From Volvox africanus (taxonomy: Eukaryota; Chlorophyta; Chlorophyceae; Chlamydomonadales; Volvocaceae), in contig BSDZ01000080.1 of assembly GCA_030268105.1 (NCBI GenBank), forward strand, positions 744,001 through 808,000: a stretch of 64,000 bases of DNA, in the 5' to 3' direction. The notes below the pieces were generated by a model that saw only the letters and a program-made list of their open reading frames with translations, had not been told where the DNA came from and did not search any database. Both the position numbers and the translations under genes were made by a program. The number at the start of each line of letters is the position of its first letter. The first letter of the stretch is position 1. Shown here piece after piece: positions 29,201 through 39,400 of the stretch.

Positions 29201-30551
29201 AAGAATGTTGTACTTGTATCCCATGAATTTTACAAAACATGAAATAAGAATATAAATCTGATGAATCTGATAATCTGATAAATAAGAATCTGATTTGACA
29301 CAGTATTGCATGATACCCTTCATTCTGATGTTTTATGCTCAGGACCAGCATTTTTCCAGATACATACATGTAACTGCTGCAACCACGGTCTAGTTCTAAA
29401 CTTAAGTCAATTAGGTAAGAACTGACATTTTTACGGCTGGTGTTATGAGAAGATTCACTGTAAACACACAGGTGGATTGTGGACATGGCCACTGCTGTTC
29501 GGCGACCTGGCAGTACTGTGCTGCTGGCGACCCTTGATAAGCAGAGATACAATGACTTTGTGAAGCTTTCAGGCGCGACCACATTGTACATGCCCATTTG
29601 GACAGATGATGAGATCGAGGAATGCAGGTATAAAAGCCGCAAATTACATACAGATGCTGCTTATTACTTGCAGTGTAGCTTAGTATGATGAATATGACAA
29701 GCATGTTGCAAACTCTGGTGCATATGCAGTGCTTGCAAGTCTCTTTACAGTTATCTATGTCCCCCAACAACATTCTGTCCTGTGCAGAAGCCGGCTGTAC
29801 CCAAGCCTTACTGATGCAAAGGTTCGGGAGCTGATGTGGAAGTGGGGTAACATTCCACGTTATCTCCTTGATAAGGTATGTGTATGGCATAATGAGACTG
29901 TCACATAGATGCATATGGTGTTCATGCATGGGGGGCTGGGGTATCAGGCAACGTGTTTGCCACCTTGATTGCAGGCGATGGATGAAGCCACTCAAAACAA
30001 GCTCGAAGATGTACTCAAAGGTTGCAAGTGGCAGGATGTGATTGATTGCATCCTTGCGCCAGACATTGCGCCACAGACCAGCCACAATTTGGTTCACTTG
30101 GAGGTGGTTGGTGATCACTATCGGAGGAAAGTCATGAAGCCAGCTTCACCTTACGTGGTAGGTAGTTTCATGTGTGTCGTACTACACATGTTTGTGTAGT
30201 ATGGTAATGGGTGTTTAGTGACACTGTCTGGATTGTGCTTACCTAGTGCATGCAGTATTGGCCTGGGTCTTAAGCAATGCTTACACTGTATTGTCTGCAA
30301 AGGTTGTGTGCAGGAAGTGTGGCACTGTGGGGGGATATCACAAATGCCGCTGATACCAGTTGATCAGTCAGTGCTGCTAAGTGCGTGTTGTGATTCATCA
30401 TTTGGTGGATATGAGTAGGCCATAGTAGTGCAAGGTGAGTTCTTCCTTGCAGAAGCATATAGAATGCAAGAACCCTGCAATCGATTGAGCTGCTTGTCGG
30501 TGCTTTCACTGTCTGGCCTTTGCTCTCAGGTAGTATGCCGGCCGTGGCCTG

Positions 30552-30582
<31 letters not shown>

Positions 30583-31615
30583 AAGGGGTTGGGGAAGTGA
30601 GTGGTGTCATAGGTTCCCCCGTATGCCCACACCACTCGAGGGGCTATCACCGCCTTCCGTGTCTCTCTGATGTTCGTTTCATCATGGACCTAACCAAATG
30701 GAGGAGATGGAGCGGAAGGCGGGAAAGGACCACATCACGCAGATGCAAAACCTGGTACACCTGGTGAGTGATGAGTTGCCTCTGGGATACTTGCATGAAC
30801 GTTGGCGGCTGTAAGTGATCATCGGCATTTAAAAGGTTACATTGCCTAGTTGCATGACCTGACTGGGGTTGCATACGGTTAATCTTATAAATGAACAAGC
30901 ATGGCTCATGCAACCGGATTTTTGCTTGCCCTGACAACACCGTGATGAATAAATTACATCCCAGGTGTTCTTACATATAATAATAACACCCCAGCTACAG
31001 GAACATTCCCCACCCCTTCCCGGTCTGCACAGTCAATGGATACACCGGCATTGGCAGCTACTGCTGGTATCTTCTTTGAGCGATATGCACACCGCCGTCT
31101 CCAGGAAGGTGGCTCTTTCAATGTAAGAATTGGAATGACTCACAAACTGCTGCAAGTTACCATTTCCTTATCATGTATAGTGGATTTAATAATGTTGAAC
31201 TCCATTCCTGTTTGAACATCACATGCTGAATAGGTGTGGCAGTTGGGCTCATCCGAGACGGCCTGTATTTCACAGCATCTGGTCTCCAACTGGTCTCCAG
31301 CTGCAATCTTCAGGCGTTCATGAATTCTACAAGCTAGAGGAGGTGGGAGAGCAGGCCGACAATATCTACTGTGTACCCCTGAGTCACAACTTCCCTGCTG
31401 TGGATTCGATCATGCAGCCTGACTTCCTCTTCCAGATAACCATTGCCCAAAAACCTCGGGTCTGCCTGGACGGCCTACTAGCAGCTGCTAAGCAGCTCCG
31501 TGGCAAGCTAAAGTTGTATTTCGTTGTCCCCAGTCACATTTTCGAGAAATATAAGTTTGTGCCCGGGATTCCCGAGGGTACTGAGCAGTGGGTGCTGGAG
31601 TTGCCCTGGATGTAG
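26249..31615 (+). CDS. Crinkler/RHS-type effector-like protein: P-loop NTPase plus REase-like domain
   Basis: Exons that join in frame: 26249-26368, 26549-26621, 27418-27657, 28949-29141, 29472-29627, 29788-29875, 29975-30157, about 30690-30763, 31033-31122 and 31301-31615, roughly 500 residues. The order is a short N-terminal region, a lead-in typical of the family (LPSNVYLLG, VRHCYRRIFDRMME), Walker A (TPGIGKSFFAVVLMCWL), an hhhhD strand (NTILLDFDS), WIVDMATAVRRPGSTVLLAT, a winged segment (YMPIWTDDEIEECR; MWKWGNIPRYLLDK), and a C-terminal nuclease-like domain (FFERYAHRRLQEGG, FPAVDSI, FLFQITIAQK, KLYFVVPSHIFEKY). This architecture is known from oomycete and chytrid Crinklers and trypanosome retrotransposon-hot-spot proteins, thought to act on host or invader DNA in the nucleus. 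If the GT at 27658 and AG at 28948 are used, the first Walker A residue is Ser rather than Gly. Exon at 30.7 kb is the least certain. The intron at 27658-28948 is unusually long for the window. Confidence 0.78.
30557..30582. repeat. (TG)n microsatellite
   Basis: A perfect TG dinucleotide array in an intron of the CRN-RHS gene. Confidence 0.9.
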
Positions 31616-32690
31616 TTGATCCAGGCATTCTGGCAAGTGCGGAGTACCTGCCTTGTTTCGCATAACCTGGGAAGTCAGTTCAGTTTCAATGGCAACATTG
31701 TCTGACCCACGTGCATGTCTTGCTTTTGGTTGAGATTTGGAGTCGGTTGTGCCGCGTGGAGGAGGATGGATGGTGACATGGTGTGCAGCCAGCTGGAGCT
31801 TATTTGGAGCCTCTACGCTGCTTGGCTCATAATCCCAAATATGACAACGTAGCTTGCGTGCTTGATGAATGTTGCGCCTGGCTCCGTCCCCTCTGCATGT
31901 GGCCAGTCCCTGGGAGGAATGTGTTGTTGGAAATGTGCACTAGACTACTAATTCGTGTACCTTCTTCAGCATGTTTGCCACATCATCTGTTTATTTGCTT
32001 GTGTTGCTTGCATGCTATGTCCAGTAGTGGATGGTTCAATTGTAGCTGTTATCTGTAAGCATGGCGACAATATGCCTTCTGTTTGCTTGTTACGATCTTG
32101 GTTCGTGCTGGTTGAATAAAAAGGGGCACAGTGTCCATTTTTAGTGACATGCTTGGTCAGGCCTCTTTGCAGAGCTCTGGCTCTTTAGTATAGTGGCATC
32201 TCCTCGATCGCACAGCATGTGGACTTCTGAGAAAAGCCTGCGCTACGTATTCTGCAGCATGTTGCAGTGAAGGTGGGTTGCGTGCTGCCCCCACCAATAG
32301 GCACGTTTACACACGCTGATCCTTAATAATAATGCGTCACTCATACGGTGCTGCATGGCTGTGTTCACATTTTATACAATAATTTTATACAACATCTTAC
32401 CTGCGGAAGGATCATTGGGGTCTTTCCCTTTTCGTCTGCGAGAGGGCTGTGGGTCGTAGAGTCCTCTTGCAGTCGAATATAAATTTTAAGTGACCTGCGA
32501 GCTGACCAGTAGCGGAGTTGACGCCTTAGTTGATTCGGCAGATTCCGCTGGATGCTGGTGGTGGGTGCTGAACCTGGGAAAACCACTGGTTTCGGAGAAG
32601 TCGGCATGGGAGACTGGATGAGGGTGCCCCGAAACACCGGGGAAGGTAGGGACTGCCAGGTTAGTGGCCACGGGTGATGTACCCCCCTAT
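31616..32690. other. 3' flank of the CRN-RHS gene, no further gene recognised
   Basis: The sequence after TAG at 31613 has no exon-like frames on either strand. The segment 32399-32417 matches the conserved 3' end of 18S rRNA (see separate entry). The base composition changes sharply to AT-rich at about 32690. Confidence 0.5.
32399..32417 (+). other. 19-base match to the conserved 3' end of 18S rRNA
   Basis: ACCTGCGGAAGGATCATTG is the near-universal eukaryotic 18S terminus plus the first ITS1 base. The preceding bases do not continue the 18S sequence, so this is at most a remnant of rDNA joined to unrelated DNA. It is not a functional rRNA gene. Confidence 0.5.
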
Positions 32691-33308
32691 CCTACACACA
32701 ACATTTTGCAGGATTGGATAAAAATATACCGAATCTGACCATAATTTTGTAGTCTTTTAAGTTGAGATTTGAAGTATATTTAGGCAACAATATATATTCA
32801 AAAGCTTATATATGTAGCTATGTACAATCCATGATAGCTACTAAATATACAAACCCCTTGGTTAAGCCTTATGTAGGTTATGTCAGCGCACCATATTTGA
32901 TTTGGATAAGTAACATCTAAACCTTTTAGGAAATATAAAATTCTTTATTATGAATATTGCCAATAAGCCTTTCCAGGCCCTTCTCTGGATTTTACTTTTC
33001 CAATTTCTAGGATTTGCGCAGATGAAGATGCTTCAAAGACTTTTTACCTATTCAAGTAAACCTAGTTTTTGGTTTTATAATCTTTTAATCTAAGTTCATG
33101 TTTAATCTCCATTCAATAATTAATTTACTTTACTAAATGTAAGATTAAATCTCAACTATTCCACCTTATAGCAGCAATAATAACTATACTATAAAATTGA
33201 AAACTTATTTACAATTTATACTTCGTCTGTTTCGAGAATATTATAAGAGCCATGCAAAGTAATGAGGAGGATACCAATACTGTTTATGAGCGGCTTGATG
33301 CCAGGGTA
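32690..33308. other. AT-rich island, left part
   Basis: Composition switches abruptly from GC-balanced alga-like DNA to strongly AT-rich DNA. On the minus strand it contains an IS3-family transposase remnant. The island continues after the retrotransposon at 41374, because the element's 5-bp target duplication joins the two sides. No intact gene is present. Confidence 0.7.
32824..32945 (-). pseudogene. IS3-family (rve integrase-core) transposase remnant
   Basis: The minus strand reads KEFYIFLKGLDVTYPNQIWC, then ADITYIRLNQG, then after a one-base frameshift FVYLVAIMD. This matches the start of the IS3-family OrfB integrase core, where family members have HKxYPYLLxGL, then PNQVWxxDITYI, and GFxYLVAIMDWYSR. 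The D of DITYI is the first catalytic Asp. Stops follow directly, so the fragment is dead. Bacterial origin is inferred from the family, the AT-richness and the absence of introns. Confidence 0.6.
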
Positions 33309-33313
33309 GGGGA
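33309..33313. repeat. Target-site duplication, left copy (GGGGA)
   Basis: GGGGA directly precedes the 5' LTR and recurs at 41369-41373 directly after the 3' LTR, the expected product of retroviral-type integration. Confidence 0.95.
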
Positions 33314-34721
33314 TGTTGTGCTACGGTTCATTTCCCGCCGACCTACGCGTCGGCGGGTAGGTTTTAATTTCCGGAATAAATTTATCTATACCGGCTCATT
33401 ACCATGGGTCAATAGTTGGTATTAGTATTGCTTTTCTTGGATTTGCGTACGTCCAGTCTTCGTTTGCCAAGCTCCCATTTTTCATCGCTTATGCCTAAAA
33501 TATCGAGGAAACAAGGTTAAGACTTAAAGAACAGAAAATGCGTACCAGAAAATGTTACAGCTTTGTTTACTTTTGAGGCTTCTTTCAATTGTTTGAACAA
33601 ATTTTTTGGTATAATTACCTTCAGGGTCAAATTTTTGCGTAAAGCTTTATTAAAAAGCGACATGGAGTATGAATTAATTCTTATTGAAAAACCTGATCTT
33701 AAAGCAATAAATGAGATGACCTCATTTCTTACCTTTATATAAGTTATTTTGATTTCTTTTATTACCTCTTCTCTGCAACAAGAAGCTTCAAGAAAACTTG
33801 GGTTTAGTGCTAAAAAAATAATCAGCTATGCAGAAATTAAAGACGATATTTCTTTGGGATCATTCTAGGTTGATTATTGGAGAGATATAATACAACTTTT
33901 AGTATATTTTAAAAATGACCTACGACCTACGCGTCGACGCGATCCTACGAGGCGAAGTGCTTTTGTGATGAACGCATTACATATGAATGAATCTGCATGA
34001 TATAAATGTATTCGCATATATTTATATATGCATCTGGCATGTTGTCATTATCCATCGCGACATCGCATCATGGCAAATCCGCCTAGCATGCATGAATGAC
34101 CGAATCATTGAAGTGCGCATTATGCTCGTGCTATGAAACGATAAGTAATATTATCTGATATAATATTACTTCATTACAGCACACGTTGAGAGCGCCGCAC
34201 TTGTCGCGATACATGCCCTGCAACCGGATATCGTTATCCGGACCCTTGCATCATGCGAATGCCGGAAAGGCTTATACGTTGTTACGAGTAGACATCGCCC
34301 ATACGCAGTAGGGTTGTCACATCTAGGATCGGCCTCCTAATGTGAATCGTACGGCACTGCGATGCTGCGAGTATAACAGATGCGAGGACGGCTAAGCTGG
34401 ACGAGACATTCGATACCGGAGAACACTTGTGTGTTCTACACTATTATTGCTATACGATATTCTACTTAGCCCGAGCTAAGCCTGAACTTCGCTAATCACC
34501 GCCGCGTGATGATTGCTTGCTTCCGGCGCTGACGGCGATTTCGTCCATTGCATCATTCCGATCTGTAAGACCGTAAGTTATATCTCTCTTCGTCTTGAAG
34601 TCTTCCGCTGTCTCTGTTTGCTCTCGCTTGCCTTGCTGTACTTGCAAGTGCTCGCGCATCGGTGTCGATAGTCTCCAGACGTGCAGATACTTATGAGCAA
34701 ACGCGAACGAGAGGTACAACA
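33314..34721 (+). repeat. 5' LTR, interrupted by an AT-rich insert
   Basis: Bases 33314-33342 and 33934-34721 correspond to the 3' LTR at 40545-40573 and 40581-41368. Between them lie 591 bases, where the 3' LTR has seven. Removing the insert restores an LTR of about 824 bp. Confidence 0.93.
33343..33933. other. AT-rich insert in the 5' LTR with ParA-like coding traces
   Basis: The insert is as AT-rich as the surrounding island. CCTACGC occurs at both ends (33342-33348 and 33926-33932), and this is the reverse complement of the seven bases GCGTAGG that occupy the site in the 3' LTR. The left end also forms a hairpin, CCCGCCGAC against GTCGGCGGG. The plus strand at about 33580-33890 reads a stop-interrupted frame with LRKALLKSDMEYELILIEKP and AKKIISYAEIKDDISLG, loosely like the middle and C-terminal parts of ParA/Soj ATPases. 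The minus strand near 33420-33500 reads GISDEKWELGKRRLDVRKSK, unrecognised. Confidence 0.6.
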
Positions 34722-34724
34722 ATT

Positions 34725-34739
34725 TGGTATCGAGACAGG
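34725..34739 (+). other. Primer-binding site
   Basis: TGGTATCGAGACAGG begins three bases after the 5' LTR. It resembles the initiator-Met-type PBS (TGGTATC...) used by many plant Ty3/gypsy elements, although the bases after TGGTATC differ from the usual AGAGC. Confidence 0.7.
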
Positions 34740-35187
34740 TTCGTTGCCTAACTGTCTCTCTTTGTCTAATCGGAAGTAGGTTCTTTCTATGGCAAGTTCC
34801 AGCGACGAACCACGAGGACCGCTAGATACTTTTGCCGAAGACTTAGGCCGCGCCGTTTTGGACGCCGCCGCTTCCGGTTTGTAATTGTTTAATTGCTTTT
34901 GCTTAGATTGCTGCACTTGTTGTGTAAGTGTACGCTCTGAGTCGCAGGTAATCTCAGTGCACCGGCATTGCTTGCCGCGGCGACTGAGACCGGCGTTCGT
35001 CCGGACCAGTTGGCGACTCTCATTGCTCAAACTACGGAGATCAGGACTCAGCTGGGCAATTACTTGCTGAGTTTGCTGAACCTTCTCAAGAGTACTGTCG
35101 GTAGGCTCACCGAATCGCTTTGTACTCTTGCCTTTGTGATAGAAGTCGGCTTCTATTACGCAAATCTAGGGTATCGTTTAGTGCTTC

Positions 35188-36423
35188 ATGTCCGCGGAAC
35201 ACGACGATACGCCGCACACTAGCCTAGCTAGCCAACCCGATTTTGTTGTGGCTGCTAGAGCACCGGATAGAGGTCTTGAGACTGTTGGCGCGCGAGCCAC
35301 TCAAGAGCCCCTTTTCCTTCAGACCCCTGCTCACTTAATTGTGCCGCATTCAACAGTGAACACGAATATGGACAATACTGCTGGACCAAGGGTTCTGCCA
35401 TTACCTCAAGCTCGAGGGCATGATGACATCCCTGAGGTGATGAGATTGTCGATTCCCGTTCCTAGGCTCAATATTTCGCTGACCGACAAGACACCAGGGC
35501 ATAGCATAGCCGATGCAACTCGTGCGTACGTGCGTGACGCTAAAAAGTATCTCCAGGCTGTTCATGGTGGCGATAATGACGGTATCAGGTGTCTCTTCGT
35601 TGGTAACACCCTCGAGGGCTCAGCGAAGGACTGGTATCGCAATTGGACCAACGCCCGGGGCAACTATACTTTTGACGAGTTGGTCGCCGCTTTGCTCGCA
35701 CGATTCGCTACTGAGGTTCAAGCACGCGATGTGGAAGCTCGTAAGGTTTTGGCAGCCGGTAGCTACCACATGCGTCGGGATGAAAATGTACCTGCGTACC
35801 AGTCACGCTTCGAAGCACTTGTGACTCCCATTGCTGACCTCACTGAATCCGAGCGTGTCTTTTGGTTTAGGCGAGGCCTGACGAAAATTTTGGCTAAATG
35901 GTGCGCTACTGACTTGGTTGGAGCGCAGATCAAGTCATATGATGCTTTGGTCGCTTTTGCTAAGGGCACGGAGATACGACTCCTTGCCGGTGAGGAAGAA
36001 GTCAAGTCTGTCCCTCGTGCAAATGCCGTGCAAGTGCAGGATCCGCTTGGGGAAGCTGTAGCTCTCGACCAGGACCTCGGCGCGACCCGCCCCACGCCTA
36101 CTGCCGCGACGCGACGCAGCAACGGGCAACACAAGGCGCGCGGGGGCGCTAGCTCGGGTGTCCGTGGTACAGGAGGAGCAGGTCCGAGCACGGACCCAGC
36201 TAGGAACAGGAAGCGTGGTGGTGCGCCGTCGTCGGCAGCCGCACAGCGTTCCGACCCCAACGCGAAGCGTACTCGTACGGACGACACATTTATGCCAAAA
36301 TGGAATTGCAATCGTTCCGAATTCGAGCGTCGAAAATTGGCCAACGTTTGTCTACGGTGTGCGGAGAACCATTCCACGAAGGATTGCCCTCTAATGCCGC
36401 CGTTTGTACCTCATCCGAAATAG
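35188..36423 (+). CDS. gag: Gag polyprotein of the chromovirus
   Basis: A 411-residue frame starts at ATG 35188 (MSAEHDDTPHTSL) and ends in UAG at 36421. The central part is the retrotransposon gag domain (DWYRNWTNARGNYTFDELVA; AYQSRFEALV). A basic Ser/Gly/Arg-rich stretch follows, then one CCHC zinc knuckle, CLRCAENHSTKDC. It forms the particle shell and binds the RNA genome. Upstream, a 32-codon frame from ATG 34790 and a segment at about 34947-35090 (LLAAATETGVRPDQLATLIA) look coding and could be joined by a short intron, but a stop separates them from 35188, so the longer N-terminus is unproven. Gag and pol share the same frame. Confidence 0.9.
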   Translation: MSAEHDDTPHTSLASQPDFVVAARAPDRGLETVGARATQEPLFLQTPAHLIVPHSTVNTNMDNTAGPRVLPLPQARGHDDIPEVMRLSIPVPRLNISLTDKTPGHSIADATRAYVRDAKKYLQAVHGGDNDGIRCLFVGNTLEGSAKDWYRNWTNARGNYTFDELVAALLARFATEVQARDVEARKVLAAGSYHMRRDENVPAYQSRFEALVTPIADLTESERVFWFRRGLTKILAKWCATDLVGAQIKSYDALVAFAKGTEIRLLAGEEEVKSVPRANAVQVQDPLGEAVALDQDLGATRPTPTAATRRSNGQHKARGGASSGVRGTGGAGPSTDPARNRKRGGAPSSAAAQRSDPNAKRTRTDDTFMPKWNCNRSEFERRKLANVCLRCAENHSTKDCPLMPPFVPHPK

Positions 36424-39400
36424 GGGCTTGCCCGGGTTCCTGTGGAGGGGGCACCACCTGGGATTTCTGAACTAACGCGTGGTCGGTGGTCATCCTTACG
36501 GCCAGCCGTTAAGGCATTGTTGCCTTGTGTACTTGGACACATCGAGCGAGTCATTGTGCGACGCATCACGCTTGACGGACGCATGGGACTTCTCTGCTTC
36601 GACCCGTTGTGTAATTTGTTTACACCTCGCCGTCCCCTGTCGTCTATCGATCTGTCTAACCACGTGGTTTTGTTCATCCCCTCGTCTCTGCGTGAGATGT
36701 CGGAACAGTTGGCCATATACAGGAGATGTAGGCGTCAATATCCAGGCACTGCCGCATGTGTATTACTCCCTGCTTTCTGTCGGCGCAAGGCAGAGGCATC
36801 GTTAAGGGGTATGCGGCATGTCCACCGGTTCGAGCCGGGCACCGTTTTGTTTAATGGTGTGGATTGGGAGGGTACGCTGGCTCCGTGGCCATGCCTATCC
36901 TACTCGGTTGACGTTTGGTACGAAGCTCCTGATGGGGGTGCCGTTGGTTACGGACCCGCCCTAAGTGCACTGACGTTGTCTGCTGGGCAGTCGCTCGTAG
37001 ATAACCGTGTCCCTGTGGTTCAGATCGGTTTGAATGGCCGTACTCTGAAGGCACTTGTTGACACCGGTGCCAGCGACGACTTCATCTCTGTCGCAGAGGT
37101 GAACGCGCTGGGGTTGTCCCCAGAGTCGTCTGATTGTCCACAGGTTACCCTTGCTGACGGGGGTAAGCATCCCATCGTGGGCAGGATTACCCTTAGCCTA
37201 TCGATAGGCCCTTTGCGTGTTGTGACCCGGCCGTACGTGCTGCAGGGCTTAGCAGAGACTGCACCGTACATAATGGGGTCGTCGACATTACGACAGTACC
37301 GCGCGCGCATCGACATGGAGACCGCAACCCTGCATATGTGCAAGGGTACTCTGTCGATTAAGGTACCTTTCCTGTCGTTCGAACATGTCACACCAAAGGA
37401 GGGCGAAACTGAGGTGGTGCCTATGGTTAATTTCGCTGTGACCGCAATGGCCGCGCGAATCGAACCAGAGCTAGTCGGGCGTAAGGAGGCCGTCCGTTTG
37501 TTACGGAAGGGTGCCCACGGACTGCTTTTAAGGCCGCGGGTGAGCTGTTGTGTCACCACCGCGCAGATTTCTGCGGATCCTGAGGTTGAGGCCCTACTGT
37601 CGCAGTATGAGGACGTCTTTAAAGATATCCCTGGCCTACCACCTATGCGTCCTGTTGATCACACAATCCCTCTCATGCCTGGAGCGCAGCCTACAGCCCG
37701 GCCAATGTACAGGTTGAGTCCATTGGAACTGGATGAGGTGAAGCGCCAGGTGACGGATTTGCTCGCGAAGGGTATGATACGCCCCAGCACATCCCCGTAT
37801 TCTGCACCGATTTTGTTTGTCGGTAAGAAGGATGGGACCTTGCGCATGTGCATCGATTACTGGGGGTTAAATGCGAATACGGTGAAAAATCGCTACCCTT
37901 TGCCACGCGTTGACGACCTGTTGGATAAGCTGAAGGGCTCGGCTTATTTTTCCTCAATTGACTTACAACAGGGCTACAATCAGATTCACATCGCTGCCTC
38001 TGATATCCCGAAAACCGCTTTTCGGACGCCCTTCGGTCACTTTGAGTATACGGTCCTATCGTTTGGTTTGACTAATGCCCCTGCGACGTTTCAGGCGGTT
38101 ATGGACCGAATGTTTAGGCCGTTTATCGACAGGTTCGTTGTTTGCTACCTGGATGACATCTTGGTATATTCTAAGACGCGCGAGGAGCACTTGGAGCATC
38201 TGCGGCTCGTGCTCGACGTTATGAGGCGGGAGCAATTGTTTGCTAAACGCGCCAAATGCTTTTGGGCGCAGCCTCAGGTGGAATATTTGGGCCACATTGT
38301 GTCGGCCACCGGTGTGAAGATGGACCCGCGGAAGGTCGCCGTGGTTCGCGATTGGCCCGCGCCTCAGAACCTCACGGAGCTGCGTAAGTTCCTTGGCTTG
38401 ACCAATTATTTCCGGAAGTTCATTGAAAAATATTCCATCATTGCGGCCCCGCTTACTAACTTAACTCGCAAAGGCGTTTTCGTTTCGCTCGAGTCGTGGA
38501 CGTCGCAATGCCAGCGGGCATTCGAAGAGCTCAAACGAATCGTTGCCGAAGATGTCACCCTCGCATTCCCTGATTATTCGTTGCCATTTCGTGTTGAGGT
38601 AGTGTCTGATGCCTCAATATTTGGAAGCGGCGCTGTATTGTTACAGGAAGGGCGACCGATCGCCTTCACGAGTAAGAAGTTTTCTGGAGCGGAAATTTGC
38701 TACACCACCGGGGAACAGGAGCTTCTGGCCGTGCTGCATGCTTTAAAGGAATGGCGCTGTTACCTCGAGGGACGCCCGTTTACTTTAAAGACTGACCACA
38801 AGCCCCTAACGTTTTTGCAAAGCGTTCCGACGTTGAACCGCCGTCAAGCTAGGTGGATGGAATATCTAGCTAGGTTCAACTGCACCTGGGAGTATATTTC
38901 TGGTAAATTGAATATTGCCGATGCTCTCAGTCGACATCCGTCGCTACACGCTGCAATTTTGGCAGCGCCCGTCATGCGGCCGCGTAGCGAGGACGTACCG
39001 ATCGCGACGGACCTCGCGGAGCGGTTGAAGGTTGCCTACAACGCAGACGCCTGGTTCACGGACCCGGCTAATGTAGAAAACCTTCGCAAGCAGAATGGCC
39101 TTTGGCTACGGACGGAGGGTGCAGCCACGCAAATCGTCGTTCCGAACGACGACGCGCTACGCTACGACATCCTTGCGCGGTTCCACGAGGACCCGTTAGC
39201 AGGACACCCTGGTAGCAAGCGATTGATCGACTTGGTGCAACGTTCCTTTTGGTGGCCTCGTTTGGCTAAGGATGCGGCGAACTTCGTCCAGACATGCAGT
39301 CTGTGCCAGCGCAATAAGGCTTTGTCCGGTAAGGGCCATGGGTTGTTGCAACCGTTGCCTGTCCCGGATGCGCCTTGGGAAAGTGTTTCCATGGACTTCG

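Noticed and set aside
32690..33308. Organellar (chloroplast or mitochondrial) origin of the AT-rich island
   Set aside because: The readable protein traces are IS3 transposase and ParA, which are bacterial or plasmid families; no organellar gene was recognised. An organelle-derived insert elsewhere in the island is not fully excluded.
34790..35100. Spliced N-terminal extension of gag
   Set aside because: A short intron (about 34880-34946) could join two coding-looking pieces, but an in-frame stop separates them from ATG 35188 and no second intron restores the frame convincingly.
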